A stretch of DNA of 64,000 nt from Fimbriimonadia bacterium (GTDB lineage Bacteria > Armatimonadota > Fimbriimonadia > Fimbriimonadales > Fimbriimonadaceae): contig JAUICQ010000001.1 in NCBI GenBank assembly GCA_030427425.1, positions 172,665 to 236,664 on the forward strand, given 5' to 3'. The translations under genes and the position numbers were made by a program. Position 1 is the first letter of the stretch; each line of letters opens with the position of its first letter. Under the pieces are notes generated by a model. That model was not told the origin of the DNA and did no database searches. It saw nothing but the letters and a program-made list of their open reading frames with translations. Shown here piece after piece: positions 18,472 through 27,623 of this stretch.

Positions 18472-19131
18472 ATGATTAAAAGACAACAGTTCATCTCAGA
18501 AATAATATATCTGCTTGAAGAAGAGTACGGTAAAAATCTTCCGACAAGATCTTACACCGCCACTGAAGAATTAGTAAGCTGTATACTTAGCCAGAATAGC
18601 AACGATAAAATCACCTTCCCTACTTTCGATAAACTACGAAAAGAGTATCCTACATGGGATAATCTACTAAGCGCTGGATATGAAAAAATATACTCTATTG
18701 TTAAACCGGTTGGTTTAGCTCCGCAAAAAACGGCAAATATTATAAAATGCTTACAAATAATTAAAACGCAGACTGGCGATTATGAGCTAGATTTCCTAAA
18801 AAACATGGAACCTCTTCATGCAAGGAGATGGCTAGAGAATCTTCCTGGAGTAGGACCCAAAACAGCAACAATAGTCCTCACATTTGGCCTTGGATTCGAT
18901 CTGATTCCTGTAGACACACATATACACCGCGTCTCTAAACGATTACATCTAATACCACAAACAATGGATGCCAATAAAGCTCACGACTATCTTCTAGAAA
19001 TTATTCCTGATCGATACCGATTTCCCCTCCATCAACTTCTTATTGTACATGGTAGAAATACTTGTACGGCCAGAAATCCGAAATGTAAAGAATGTCCGAT
19101 AAAGGAACTCTGTCCAAGCACTACAGTTTAA
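18472..19131 (+). CDS. nth: Endonuclease III (base-excision DNA glycosylase/AP lyase)
   Basis: A 219-residue helix-hairpin-helix glycosylase that removes oxidised pyrimidines. The HhH motif LPGVGPKTATIVLTFG carries the catalytic Lys and VDTHIHRVSKRL the catalytic Asp. The C-terminus has the [4Fe-4S] cluster pattern Cys-x6-Cys-x2-Cys-x5-Cys (CTARNPKCKECPIKELC). The open frame runs further upstream into the barrel gene. ATG 18472 (MIKRQQF) is chosen because it falls just after that gene's stop and matches family length. Confidence 0.95.
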   Translation: MIKRQQFISEIIYLLEEEYGKNLPTRSYTATEELVSCILSQNSNDKITFPTFDKLRKEYPTWDNLLSAGYEKIYSIVKPVGLAPQKTANIIKCLQIIKTQTGDYELDFLKNMEPLHARRWLENLPGVGPKTATIVLTFGLGFDLIPVDTHIHRVSKRLHLIPQTMDANKAHDYLLEIIPDRYRFPLHQLLIVHGRNTCTARNPKCKECPIKELCPSTTV

Positions 19132-19133
19132 CA

Positions 19134-19160
19134 GTTATACATACATTAAAATGGTATAAC
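19134..19160 (+). promoter_or_regulatory. Small hairpin between nth and hisS
   Basis: GTTATAC (19134-19140) and GTATAAC (19154-19160) pair over 7 bp with a 13-base loop, ending 6 bases before the hisS ATG. It may be the nth terminator, a hisS leader structure, or both; the distal arm also contains a TATAAC -10-like element. Confidence 0.3.
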
Positions 19161-19166
19161 ATATTT

Positions 19167-20417
19167 ATGAACTATCAAGCACCTAGAGGAACTTATGACA
19201 GACTCCCCCAAGATTCTAAAGCATGGGAATATGTTATACGTCAATTTCAATCTATTGTAGAGAGCTATGGATACGGTGAAATTTCCACGCCTATGTTTGA
19301 AGAGACTGAACTATTTATACGCTCCAGCGGTGATACTAGCGATGTTGTTAGCAAAGAGATGTACACTTTCACCGATAAGGGAGATAGAAGCCTAACACTG
19401 AAGCCTGAAGGTACTGCCGGAGTTGTAAGAGCCTTTAATCAGCACAAAATAGGTGCTCAGGGCGGTATTCACAGATTCTGGTATTTTATCCCCATCTTCC
19501 GTTACGATAGGCCCCAGAAAGGAAGGTGCAGACAAGGTCATCAGGTTGGTTTAGAACTTTTGGGAAGCGATAGCGTTTATAGTGATGCAGAAGTTATTGA
19601 TATTACTACAAAATTTTATCGTGCATTAGGCATTGATAATGTTACCGTTTTCATAAATAGTATAGGGTGTGAGAATGCGAGAAAACAGTACGCAGAGGCC
19701 ATACTCCAACATGTAGCAACTTATCTTTCTACAAAAGATGAAGAATTTAATAGTAAAACGAGAAAAAATCCGCTCCGATTACTGGACAACAAAGATCCGG
19801 AAATTAAGGAACTAATGAAAAGTGCACCAAAAATTGATGCCTATCTATCCGAACACTCTAAAGATAGATTTAACAAACTAAAGCAAGTTTTAGATACATA
19901 TGGCATTAACTATCAGGTAGATAGCACACTAGTACGCGGATTAGATTATTATAATGAGACTGTTTTTGAAGTAACATCCGATACCATCGGAGCACAAAGT
20001 TCTTTATGTGGCGGTGGAAGATATGACAACCTAGTAAAACAACTAGGTGGACCCACTACGCCTAGCTGTGGGGTAGCCATGGGTATAGAGAGAGCTCTAC
20101 TGGTTATGCCTGAACGTGAATACGAACAGTATAATCTAGATTTTTTCTTTGTTGCAGCAACAGATTCTGGTATGAACAAAGTTATAGAGCTAAGTAATAA
20201 AAAAAGATTAAAAGGTTACAGATGTAACTTCGATCTAGACTTCAGGAATATCAAACAGCAAATGAAATTAGCTCATAGATTGAATAGTAAGAACGTGGTT
20301 ATCATCGGTGATGACGAACTAACTAAAAGTTCTGTTACAGTTAAAAACATGGAAAACGGTGATCAGTTATCCATTAGTGAGACCGAATTTTTAACAAATG
20401 ATGTTGGAGCTAATTAG
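19167..20417 (+). CDS. hisS: Histidyl-tRNA synthetase
   Basis: A 416-residue class II synthetase that charges tRNA-His. It starts MNYQAPRGTYDRLPQDSKAW, the usual HisRS opening. It shows TLKPEGTAGVVRAF, FRYDRPQKGRCRQGHQVGLELLG (motif 2 region), the histidine-A segment RGLDYYNETVFEV and CGGGRYDNLV, then motif 3 CGVAMGIERALL and the anticodon-binding domain. An in-frame earlier start inside nth is rejected. The stop codon is embedded in a 28-base perfect palindrome shared with the convergent surE end. Confidence 0.96.
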   Translation: MNYQAPRGTYDRLPQDSKAWEYVIRQFQSIVESYGYGEISTPMFEETELFIRSSGDTSDVVSKEMYTFTDKGDRSLTLKPEGTAGVVRAFNQHKIGAQGGIHRFWYFIPIFRYDRPQKGRCRQGHQVGLELLGSDSVYSDAEVIDITTKFYRALGIDNVTVFINSIGCENARKQYAEAILQHVATYLSTKDEEFNSKTRKNPLRLLDNKDPEIKELMKSAPKIDAYLSEHSKDRFNKLKQVLDTYGINYQVDSTLVRGLDYYNETVFEVTSDTIGAQSSLCGGGRYDNLVKQLGGPTTPSCGVAMGIERALLVMPEREYEQYNLDFFFVAATDSGMNKVIELSNKKRLKGYRCNFDLDFRNIKQQMKLAHRLNSKNVVIIGDDELTKSSVTVKNMENGDQLSISETEFLTNDVGAN

Positions 20418-20427
20418 CTCCAACATC
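20400..20427. terminator. Perfect palindrome spanning the hisS stop, between hisS and surE
   Basis: GATGTTGGAGCTAA and its exact complement TTAGCTCCAACATC form a 28-base palindrome. The hisS TAG (20415-20417) lies at its centre. It sits between two convergent genes, fitting a bidirectional terminator, though neither side has a strong T tract. Confidence 0.65.
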
Positions 20428-20438
20428 TACGAAAATTA

Positions 20439-21200
20439 TTATTCTAAATGTTTAAAGTCTTCAAACATTCCGTCATCCATAACTCCTATCTGTATAGGTG
20501 TTACTGAAACATAACCTTTAGAGATAGTATCGATATCGGTCCCCTCTTCATGCGGATCCATCTCTACTACAGATCCGTACCAGTAATAAGGTTCATTCCA
20601 AGGATCCAACCTTTCTAACATTTTGTTAGCATAAACTCTTTTCCCGCTCTGTGTAATTTTAGTCCCTAATATCTCTTCAGAAGATATTGCTGGAATGTTT
20701 ACATTTAACAGGGTTTGTTCGGGAAACTTAGTGTTCATAATTTTATCCCAATTATCATCAAGCCATTTCTTACCTGTTTCAAAATGTGCAGGCGCGCTGG
20801 ATGCAAATACCCCCATGGATAGAGCTACACTTTTTATATGGGAAAGAGTTGCTTCAATAGCTGCACCTACAGTACCACTTGATGTAATATGAAAACCAAT
20901 ATTTGGACCGTTATTGAAGCCGCTTAGCAATAGATCGCAGCCATCAGGCCAGCCTACATTAAGACCAACCACTACGCAGTCGGCAGGGGTACCGTTTACT
21001 TCATATGCTTCTGCATTAGTAAATCTATTCTCTACTTTTCTGGCCCTTAGACACTTATAGAGCGTAATAGCTCTACTGCTACCGCTCCGCTCTCTGTCTG
21101 GAGCAAAAACCTTTACTTCACCGTATTTAGATGCTACCTCTACCAAGGCTTTAATACCTGGAGCGTTGATACCATCATCATTTGTAATAAGTATTCTCAT
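20439..21200 (-). CDS. surE: 5'/3'-nucleotidase SurE
   Basis: A 253-residue survival protein E family phosphatase that dephosphorylates nucleoside monophosphates in a metal-dependent reaction. It begins with the diagnostic MRILITNDDGINAPGIKAL, where Asp8-Asp9 bind metal, and shows APDRERSGSSRAIT, VNGTPADCVVVGL and LLSGFNNGPNIGFHITSSGTVGAA. Full length. It converges on hisS and is divergent from comF. Confidence 0.96.
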   Translation of the reverse strand: MRILITNDDGINAPGIKALVEVASKYGEVKVFAPDRERSGSSRAITLYKCLRARKVENRFTNAEAYEVNGTPADCVVVGLNVGWPDGCDLLLSGFNNGPNIGFHITSSGTVGAAIEATLSHIKSVALSMGVFASSAPAHFETGKKWLDDNWDKIMNTKFPEQTLLNVNIPAISSEEILGTKITQSGKRVYANKMLERLDPWNEPYYWYGSVVEMDPHEEGTDIDTISKGYVSVTPIQIGVMDDGMFEDFKHLE

Positions 21201-21312
21201 AGTAAATATATTATTCCGTATAATTATATATTCTTCTCTAATTGATAAAATCCTCTTTTAGATATTATTTTTCATATTAAAAAGTATAAATAATATATGG
21301 AATACCATAGAT

Positions 21313-21948
21313 ATGCGTGTAGACAGTCTACTCGATATTCTCTATCCCCCAAAATGTGCGTTGTGTGGGTTATTTCACTCAGACTCTCTATGTGAGTCCT
21401 GTATTAATGAAATGATCCCATACGACCCACTTACGACCGCCTTCCCTTCCCATAATTTAATTCAATCATTAACTAACATTTTCGTTTACACTGGTAGAGC
21501 AGCACAGGCTATAGGATTGTTGAAATATTCTAGAATCACTTCCCTGGCATCACCACTCAGTAACTTAATTTTAAATAAGCTTTTAGAAGAAGGACTCTAT
21601 CAAAACTGCATTATTACAGCTGTACCACTTCATTATAAAAAAAATCATTCTAGAGGATTCAATCAGTCGGAGCTACTATGTTGCTCACTCAAAGAAAAAA
21701 AAGAGTTAAATATTAGTTTTGATATCATTAAGAGAACGAAAGATAGTTTGCCAAAGGCCGCAAACTCAGTGCATACTAGGAAATATGAATCATGCAATCC
21801 GTTCATTTGTAGTAAAAAATTAAATGGTGAGGACATCCTAGTTATCGACGATGTTTATACAACAGGCTATACTTCAAATATGTGTGCTGAGGCTCTAAAG
21901 AAATCGGGATCGGGAGATGTTCATATTCTTACTTTTGCTAGGAGTTAA
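21313..21948 (+). CDS. comF: ComF family phosphoribosyltransferase-like protein
   Basis: A 211-residue ComF/GntX-type protein. The N-terminus has a zinc-finger-like cysteine set (CALCGLFHSDSLCESC). The C-terminal half is a type I phosphoribosyltransferase fold with the PRPP motif ILVIDDVYTTGYTS. In naturally transformable bacteria ComF takes part in DNA uptake. No other competence gene is in the window, so that role here is inferred from the family. The 3' end is 11 bases from the convergent mqnA. Confidence 0.88.
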   Translation: MRVDSLLDILYPPKCALCGLFHSDSLCESCINEMIPYDPLTTAFPSHNLIQSLTNIFVYTGRAAQAIGLLKYSRITSLASPLSNLILNKLLEEGLYQNCIITAVPLHYKKNHSRGFNQSELLCCSLKEKKELNISFDIIKRTKDSLPKAANSVHTRKYESCNPFICSKKLNGEDILVIDDVYTTGYTSNMCAEALKKSGSGDVHILTFARS

Positions 21949-21959
21949 TTATACAACAC

Positions 21960-22793
21960 TTACAATACCACGGTTTTTTCTTCTTCCGCGGTATTAGATT
22001 TAGCAATTTTAGAAGGCATAACCAACTTTAAATAGTGTTTTTCAATCAGATTTTTAAATAAACCTATAGCCCTTTCTTCCCTTTCACCTAACGTGTAGTG
22101 TAAATTATGCCTAAAGTAATTGTCTGCATTATCATTATTTCTAAAATAATTATTCATCATATTAGAAAAGAGGTCTACTTTAGATGTACCTATCTCTTTC
22201 GCCTCTGATAAAATTTGGTACAGCTTTTCGTCGTAAGTTTTATACTGCCAAAGAGCCCATACAAAAGGAAGATCTGTGTATTTATTCCAGAGTTCACCTA
22301 AATCATAGATATAATATTTTTCAGAATTTTTTGAGACTCTTTCGGAGATACATTTATCTCCAATAAGTAGAGCTGCATCTGTATATCGTAAATTTTCACT
22401 TACTGTACCAGGACGTATACGGAATGCTACATTTTTATTGATGTATTCATTGAAAAGAATCTGACATAATCTGATTGATGTTTGCGACTGAGTAGTTAAT
22501 GATACCGTTGAAATATCCTCCAAAGGCACTTTACTAAATAATGCTACACTATACACAGTGCGGTCGGAACAGATTCCTATATTTTTATAATAGTGGATAT
22601 CATCATTCTCTAACGAAAAACAACTAGACATTAATATAGCATTGTATCTATTAAAACAATCTACACTAATCTCTCCAGGAAGAACACTGTCTATAACAAT
22701 ATGCTTACAAGAATAATTATATAAATGATATACAAGTGGTTGTACATTTATAAATGGTGGATGACATATGTAATATGGTTCGGAATTTTTCAT
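21960..22793 (-). CDS. mqnA: Chorismate dehydratase-like MqnA (futalosine menaquinone pathway)
   Basis: A 277-residue member of the MqnA/MqnD periplasmic-binding-like fold. MqnA dehydrates chorismate to 3-enolpyruvyl-benzoate, the first committed step of the futalosine route. It has the expected FINVQPLVYHL opening, GICSDRTVYSVALFSKVPLEDISTVSL (MqnA typically has VRSVLLFSKVPLEEI), SQTSIRL, DAALLIGDKC, and YDLGELWNKYTDLPFVWALW near residue 170-190. The C-terminus is somewhat divergent. No other mqn gene lies nearby. MqnD or a related binding protein is the main alternative, but the SVALFSKVP and DLGELW blocks favour MqnA. Confidence 0.8.
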   Translation of the reverse strand: MKNSEPYYICHPPFINVQPLVYHLYNYSCKHIVIDSVLPGEISVDCFNRYNAILMSSCFSLENDDIHYYKNIGICSDRTVYSVALFSKVPLEDISTVSLTTQSQTSIRLCQILFNEYINKNVAFRIRPGTVSENLRYTDAALLIGDKCISERVSKNSEKYYIYDLGELWNKYTDLPFVWALWQYKTYDEKLYQILSEAKEIGTSKVDLFSNMMNNYFRNNDNADNYFRHNLHYTLGEREERAIGLFKNLIEKHYLKLVMPSKIAKSNTAEEEKTVVL

Positions 22794-22914
22794 GTAATTT
22801 GTATTGTAAGCCTATTTATTATACTGCGTATCCCAGTATTTTTACCATTGACCGCTTATTATTTATTCCATGATTAAAATAAAATATTAGATTAGTATAA
22901 TTTTTCAACGCATT

Positions 22915-22957
22915 TAATATAATATCTCCAAGAAATATGTTTGGAGATATTATATTA
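22915..22957 (-). terminator. 17-bp perfect hairpin downstream of rmuC
   Basis: TAATATAATATCTCCAA (22915-22931) and TTGGAGATATTATATTA (22941-22957) pair over 17 bp with a 9-base loop. It lies about 36 bases beyond the rmuC stop, in the spacer before mqnA on the same strand, and is the obvious transcription stop or processing site. Confidence 0.6.
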
Positions 22958-22992
22958 TGCTTACTGCAAGGTTGTCTATTGAAGAGAATTTC

Positions 22993-24426
22993 TCAACCTA
23001 ATACGGGTGTTGAACTCTTTTTATCGTTCTTCTTTACACTGGTATTATTCAATTCGCGCGTTAATTTTTCTATAGGTTCTAGTTCTGGAATATCATTTCC
23101 AGATGCCATTCCCAAGTCTTTTAACTTTCTTATCTGAGGCATGACCATCCTTTCCATCGATCCCACTGAATCGTTATAAGCCTTTACGCTTCTATCTAAG
23201 TTCAAGCCAACCTTCGAAAAGTGTTCGGCCATAGTTCCCATTCTATTGTAAAGATCGGTAGCCATACTGCTTACCTTAATTGCATTTTCTGCTATCTTCT
23301 CCTGCCTCCAGCCATAGGCAACAGCTCTTAACAGTGCGATAAGGGTCATAGGTGTGGCTATTAGAACTTTATTTTCTGCACCTATCTCAATAAGAGAGGG
23401 ATCCTGTTCCAGGGCTGCAGAAAATATAGGCTCACCTGGCAAAAACATAACTACAAATTCTGGTGCTGGCGTAAACTGTTGCCAATAGCTTTTCGCACTC
23501 AACTGCAATACATGTCTTTTCACCTGAACCGCGTGTTCTTTTAATTTTTGAACCTTTAATGTATCATCTTCCGTCTCGATAGCCGTTAAATAAGCATCTA
23601 ATGCAACTTTGGAATCTACAACAATATTTCTATCATTTGGGAGCCGTACTATTAGATCTGGCCTCAACTTCCCTTCTCCACCTTCAGAAGATACTTGCTG
23701 CTCGAAATCACAATATTCGATTAATCCGGCTAGCTCCACTACTCTTCTAAGCTGTATCTCTCCCCATCTTCCCCGCTGCTGAGGAGCCCTTAATGCCGTG
23801 ACCAGATTCCTTGTTTCCGATTGTAATTTAGTCTGCACACTAGATAGATTCTTAACTTGTTCAAATAATCCAGAATAGGCTGCAGTACGTTTCTCCTCCA
23901 TCTCCTTATTGTTAACTTCTAATTTTGCGATAGTCTCTTTTAAGGAGAGCATGGAATCACTAATAGCCTTATGCCTATTTTCCAGATCTTCCTTCGATTG
24001 CTGTTGGTATTTTGATAAATTCTGATTCGCTAATTCTAAAAAGATTTTATTATTCTTTTCCAATACACCTTGAGATATCTGAGCAAAATGTCTACCAAGG
24101 TCTTCTTGAACAGTAGATAAGAACTTCAACTTCTCTTCTAAATGCCTTTCTCGCTCTTCAAACTGCGAACTTTGAACTGCCTTCTCCTGTTGAAGCAGCT
24201 GAAAATTTCTTTGTAAATCTTCTAGTATATTTTGCTTTTCTGTCAGTTCGTATTCTAGTTTATCTATACTCTTTAATCGTTCATCCAGGGTTGCGATAAG
24301 AAGGTTTTTTTCATAAATGTCATTTCTCTGCTGCTCTAAAACATTCTGCTGTTTCTTGTAGATTAGGGCTGATGCGATAAGAATTGTTAGAATAGTAATT
24401 AAAAATGATAATTCTAGAATGGTCAT
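22993..24426 (-). CDS. rmuC: DNA recombination protein RmuC
   Basis: A 477-residue RmuC family protein. An N-terminal membrane anchor (ILELSFLITILTILIASALIYK) is followed by a long coiled coil (about residues 27-190). The conserved nuclease-like domain comes next, with RAPQQRGRWGEIQLRRVVELAGL, DLIVRLPNDRNIVVDSKVALDAYL and FMPGEP-type FLPGEPIFSAAL. RmuC limits inversion-type recombination in E. coli; its catalytic role is still inferred. The ATG is the last base triplet of a 15-bp inverted repeat. Confidence 0.93.
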   Translation of the reverse strand: MTILELSFLITILTILIASALIYKKQQNVLEQQRNDIYEKNLLIATLDERLKSIDKLEYELTEKQNILEDLQRNFQLLQQEKAVQSSQFEERERHLEEKLKFLSTVQEDLGRHFAQISQGVLEKNNKIFLELANQNLSKYQQQSKEDLENRHKAISDSMLSLKETIAKLEVNNKEMEEKRTAAYSGLFEQVKNLSSVQTKLQSETRNLVTALRAPQQRGRWGEIQLRRVVELAGLIEYCDFEQQVSSEGGEGKLRPDLIVRLPNDRNIVVDSKVALDAYLTAIETEDDTLKVQKLKEHAVQVKRHVLQLSAKSYWQQFTPAPEFVVMFLPGEPIFSAALEQDPSLIEIGAENKVLIATPMTLIALLRAVAYGWRQEKIAENAIKVSSMATDLYNRMGTMAEHFSKVGLNLDRSVKAYNDSVGSMERMVMPQIRKLKDLGMASGNDIPELEPIEKLTRELNNTSVKKNDKKSSTPVLG

Positions 24427-24465
24427 ATAACTAATTATCCCATTAAATTAGGATAATTAGTTATA
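24426..24465 (-). promoter_or_regulatory. 15-bp inverted repeat ending in the rmuC start codon
   Basis: TATAACTAATTATCC (24426-24440) and GGATAATTAGTTATA (24451-24465) pair perfectly over 15 bp with a 10-base loop. The rmuC ATG (24426-24424) shares its first base with the stem, and the ribosome-binding region is buried in the pairing. The upstream gene (24640 onward) is divergent, so this is not a terminator of a preceding gene on that strand. Confidence 0.6.
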
Positions 24466-24541
24466 CATCAAATATCATCATTAAATCATAATGCAGTAAC
24501 AATGCAATAAGCAAGGCGTTTATTTTAAAAAGAAAAATGCA

Positions 24542-24571
24542 TTGACCTTATACTCGTTGGTTAGGTTTAAT
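24542..24571 (+). promoter_or_regulatory. Candidate promoter for the glycan island
   Basis: TTGACC (24542-24547), 18-base spacer, TTTAAT (24566-24571), five-of-six matches at each element, oriented toward the flippase gene about 70 bases downstream. Sequence match only. Confidence 0.4.
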
Positions 24572-24639
24572 TAATATATTAAAGTATCTGCAAGCAATCC
24601 TTAATACTATTCTAATGTATAAATTTTACTAGCTATATT

Positions 24640-26157
24640 ATGAAAAAACCTCTTGGAAGAACTACCGTAGCATATCGAGTATACATCGCTTCGTTTATTA
24701 CCTTAATCAATTTTCTTGTCAACGCACTAGTAATCACTAGATACTCAATAAAATATATTGGTTTATATAAACTAGGAATTTATTACTCTTTATGTGAAAT
24801 AATGGCCATATTAATTTCTATAGATTTTGGCATTGGAACCCAAGTTATGCAATATATCAGCAAGGGTGACATTTCAGAGGAAAATCACTTTGAAAAAACA
24901 TTGTACAATATTAAAATCGCTCTTACTATATTAGCAATCAACTCATTTGTGTTAACTTTTGTTATACTCATTTCTTACAGAATATCAATTGATCTGAATT
25001 TTTTTACAACTCATACTATTACAACATTTCAAGAAGTGCTACTCCCAGTATCTGCAACTTTAGCTTTAGGTATTTTCTATCATTTCTTATATTTAACGCT
25101 AATTGCATTAAGAAATATCTCTGCCGTTGCAGTACTAAACCCTATTGCAGAAATCGCTTCGATCGCTTTAGCAGTCAGCCTACTTTTTAATGATTTTGGC
25201 ATAAGCAGTCTTGCGTATGCCTCTATACTAAAATATTCCATTTCTTTCTTAGGGATATATCTGGATTTTAAAAAATATCTAGATAAATTAAAATCTATTC
25301 CGATCCCTAAGTTTAAAGAAATACTAGATAAAATTAAAAATTCATTCCCTCAATTTATAAATTCTATTTTAGAATACTCAAATAATTATACAGAATCTCT
25401 TCTAGTGGCTATTTTTATTGATCCTAAATTTTCTGCAATGTTTGTTATAACACGGAAGGCTATTACTATATTAAAAATGCAACTTGATGGTTTCTCAGTA
25501 TCTACTATGTCCGGTTTCACGAATAAATTTCATCAGGGGGATCATGAGAATTCATTTAAACTGGTTCGAAAAATTGAAAAAATATTTTCAGTAATAGCAC
25601 TACTTCTAGTTACATCGTATATAGCTCACAATAAAAGTTTTGTGAGCTTATGGGTAGGAAAAGACATTTTTGCAGGAACGATGGTCACAACCTTGTCTGC
25701 TATAGGATATATTCTTCAAAGCTATTCGTTAATGTACCATTTATACCTCAGGTGCGTAGGAGATACAGGAATTGCTATCAGAAATATTTTCGTTGAAATG
25801 TTTCTTAAGATAACACTTATAGCAATCTTCGCACCTATACTCCATTTAAACGCAATACCGCTAGCTTCCATATTTTCTGCACTAGTAGGTATCTATCTTA
25901 ATAAGAAAGACTTACTGAGACTAATCAATACTAAATACCAACACACTGAGCTAGGTATATCGAATTTAAAGATTCTTATTTACCCTATTCTAATAATATC
26001 TAGTGCATTCTATGGAGAATACTATATTCTAGATACCTGGGTTAGCTTCATTTTAAGTTCTGGCACGTGGTTTATATCTCTCTTAGTTATTATATATATC
26101 ATTTATCCTGAACTCAGATCTTACTTTAATTTATTCAAATTATTAAGAGATAAGTAA
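24640..26157 (+). CDS. Polysaccharide flippase (Wzx/MOP superfamily)
   Basis: A 505-residue integral membrane protein with about 12-14 hydrophobic segments, beginning after a short basic N-terminus (MKKPLGRTTVAYRVYIASF). The organisation matches oligosaccharide flippases that turn lipid-linked repeat units across the inner membrane. Noteworthy segments include the early IDFGIGTQVMQYIS stretch common in Wzx-like proteins. Two glycosyltransferases follow on the same strand, supporting a surface-glycan role. Low sequence conservation in this family means the exact substrate cannot be read. Confidence 0.8.
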   Translation: MKKPLGRTTVAYRVYIASFITLINFLVNALVITRYSIKYIGLYKLGIYYSLCEIMAILISIDFGIGTQVMQYISKGDISEENHFEKTLYNIKIALTILAINSFVLTFVILISYRISIDLNFFTTHTITTFQEVLLPVSATLALGIFYHFLYLTLIALRNISAVAVLNPIAEIASIALAVSLLFNDFGISSLAYASILKYSISFLGIYLDFKKYLDKLKSIPIPKFKEILDKIKNSFPQFINSILEYSNNYTESLLVAIFIDPKFSAMFVITRKAITILKMQLDGFSVSTMSGFTNKFHQGDHENSFKLVRKIEKIFSVIALLLVTSYIAHNKSFVSLWVGKDIFAGTMVTTLSAIGYILQSYSLMYHLYLRCVGDTGIAIRNIFVEMFLKITLIAIFAPILHLNAIPLASIFSALVGIYLNKKDLLRLINTKYQHTELGISNLKILIYPILIISSAFYGEYYILDTWVSFILSSGTWFISLLVIIYIIYPELRSYFNLFKLLRDK

Positions 26158-26222
26158 AAAAATACTATCTACCTTAATAATAGAACGTTGAATAACAAAT
26201 AAAAATTAAATTTCATAACTTC

Positions 26223-26264
26223 TGAAAACGAAAAAAGACTCTATAGTACAAGGTCTTTATTTTC
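26223..26264 (+). terminator. Imperfect hairpin after the flippase gene
   Basis: AAAGAC and GTCTTT pair around a 13-base loop, with further A/T pairing outward from GAAAA to TTTTC. It lies about 65 bases past the flippase stop. Probable but weak terminator. Confidence 0.4.
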
Positions 26265-26333
26265 AAAATAAAATCTTCATGCTTATATAAATATATGAGT
26301 TAGAACATAACTTTAAAAAGGTTGTTATAATGA

Positions 26334-26368
26334 ATATCTATCATGCAACTATTGCGCATGATAGATAT
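26334..26368 (+). promoter_or_regulatory. 13-bp perfect hairpin upstream of the first GT4 gene
   Basis: ATATCTATCATGC and GCATGATAGATAT pair perfectly over 13 bp with loop AACTATTGC. It lies about 110 bases before the GT4 start. It could be a terminator, an attenuator or an operator. Nothing in the sequence decides between them. Confidence 0.45.
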
Positions 26369-26476
26369 AAGCAATATTTATAGATTACTAACTCTTTTTT
26401 TAAGAATCTATTTACATTACAATAGATCCAAACTCATAATGTAAATTAATATTATTATTTAATTTAATGTTTTCTA

Positions 26477-27592
26477 ATGAGAAGTATCATATTTGTAAGA
26501 TTCACAAAAAACAAACCCGACTGCGGGATCGGTAAATCGATGAATTTACTAATTAATGCATTAAGAGAGTCTGAAGAATTTGATATAATCGAAGTTCAAG
26601 CCACAGAGGGATTAAACTATTTGCAAAAACTATTTACTTATTTTTTTACTACACCCAAGATTATAATTCAGAACATCTTGAAAAAGAATATAATTATCTT
26701 AGAAACCACACAGGTATTTCCTTATATTCTCATATCTAGAAAATACCTCATCCCAGTAATACACAGTGATGTCACATCCAGTGATATCAGTCCTCAAACA
26801 AAGAAGATTAGTTTATCATATTTCCTCTTCACTGCTTATGCATATATTTACAGCATCATAGATAAATTATTCAACTATTCCAATAGAATCATTACTGTAT
26901 CACACCATTTAAAAAAAATAATTTCAGAAAAATACCATATTGAAAAGAATAGAATTTCTACAGTCCACAATATATGTCATCTGGCTCAAATTACTGAATC
27001 TGACTTTGATCAACCTATTTTTTTACATTATAAAAATACAGCAAATTTAAAAAAACTTCTCTATGTTGGCAATGAATATACTCATAAAAACTTCATTACA
27101 CTCTTAAAATTAATGAGAGAGCTAGATAATAATGAATATCAGCTAATTAAAGTTGGCAATTCAGATTATCCATTAAATAGATTAATGCATCTAAACTACA
27201 TCGAAAAATACAACCTTAATGTTAAATTTTTCGATAAGGTTACTCAGGGTGAATTAACATATGCTTATAAGTCCTCACATTGCTACTTATACTCATCTAT
27301 CAAAGAAGCCTTCGGCATGACCCCTATAGAAGCGCAGCTTGCTGGTCTCCCAGTTATATCTACCAATTGCGAAGCGTTAGAAGAAACATTACAGAACTCA
27401 GCAATGATAGTACAAAATCCAACAAACCACGTGGAATTTAAAGAATTTCTAATGCAATTAAATAACACCGAAGTAAGAAAAGATATTATTAATAAAGGAT
27501 ATGAAAACGCTAAACGTTTTAATAAGGAAACAGCTAAAAATCAGTTTATTAGAATAATAAATGAATTGTCTGAATTTTCAAATATAAACTAA
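26477..27592 (+). CDS. Glycosyltransferase family 4
   Basis: A 371-residue GT-B enzyme. The C-terminal nucleotide-sugar domain has KKLLYVGNEYTHKNFITLLKLM and the GT4 signature EAFGMTPIEAQLAGLPVISTNC, in which the E-x7-E glutamates (EAFGMTPIE) bind the donor. It is clearly paralogous to the enzyme at 27979-29100, sharing blocks such as LLYVG-x-E-x3-KNF-x-(S/T)LLKLM and TP(I/V)EAQL-x-GLPVIST. The acceptor and donor sugars are unknown. It is part of the flippase island. Confidence 0.85.
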   Translation: MRSIIFVRFTKNKPDCGIGKSMNLLINALRESEEFDIIEVQATEGLNYLQKLFTYFFTTPKIIIQNILKKNIIILETTQVFPYILISRKYLIPVIHSDVTSSDISPQTKKISLSYFLFTAYAYIYSIIDKLFNYSNRIITVSHHLKKIISEKYHIEKNRISTVHNICHLAQITESDFDQPIFLHYKNTANLKKLLYVGNEYTHKNFITLLKLMRELDNNEYQLIKVGNSDYPLNRLMHLNYIEKYNLNVKFFDKVTQGELTYAYKSSHCYLYSSIKEAFGMTPIEAQLAGLPVISTNCEALEETLQNSAMIVQNPTNHVEFKEFLMQLNNTEVRKDIINKGYENAKRFNKETAKNQFIRIINELSEFSNIN

Positions 27593-27623
27593 ATGAATAA
27601 TTTAATTCATTAATTACTGTTCA

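Larger units (their letters stand above)
26158..26476. other. Intergenic region between flippase and first GT4 gene
   Basis: This 319-base AT-rich stretch has two inverted repeats, one at 26223-26264 and one at 26334-26368, and no gene that I can support. The DNA resembles none of the dispersed repeats found elsewhere in the window. Confidence 0.5.

Noticed and set aside
19092-19166. N-terminal extension of hisS overlapping nth
   Set aside because: The conserved HisRS opening begins at ATG 19167.
20400-20427. hisS-surE palindrome as a novel element
   Set aside because: Convergent gene ends commonly share a bidirectional terminator; this needs no new explanation.
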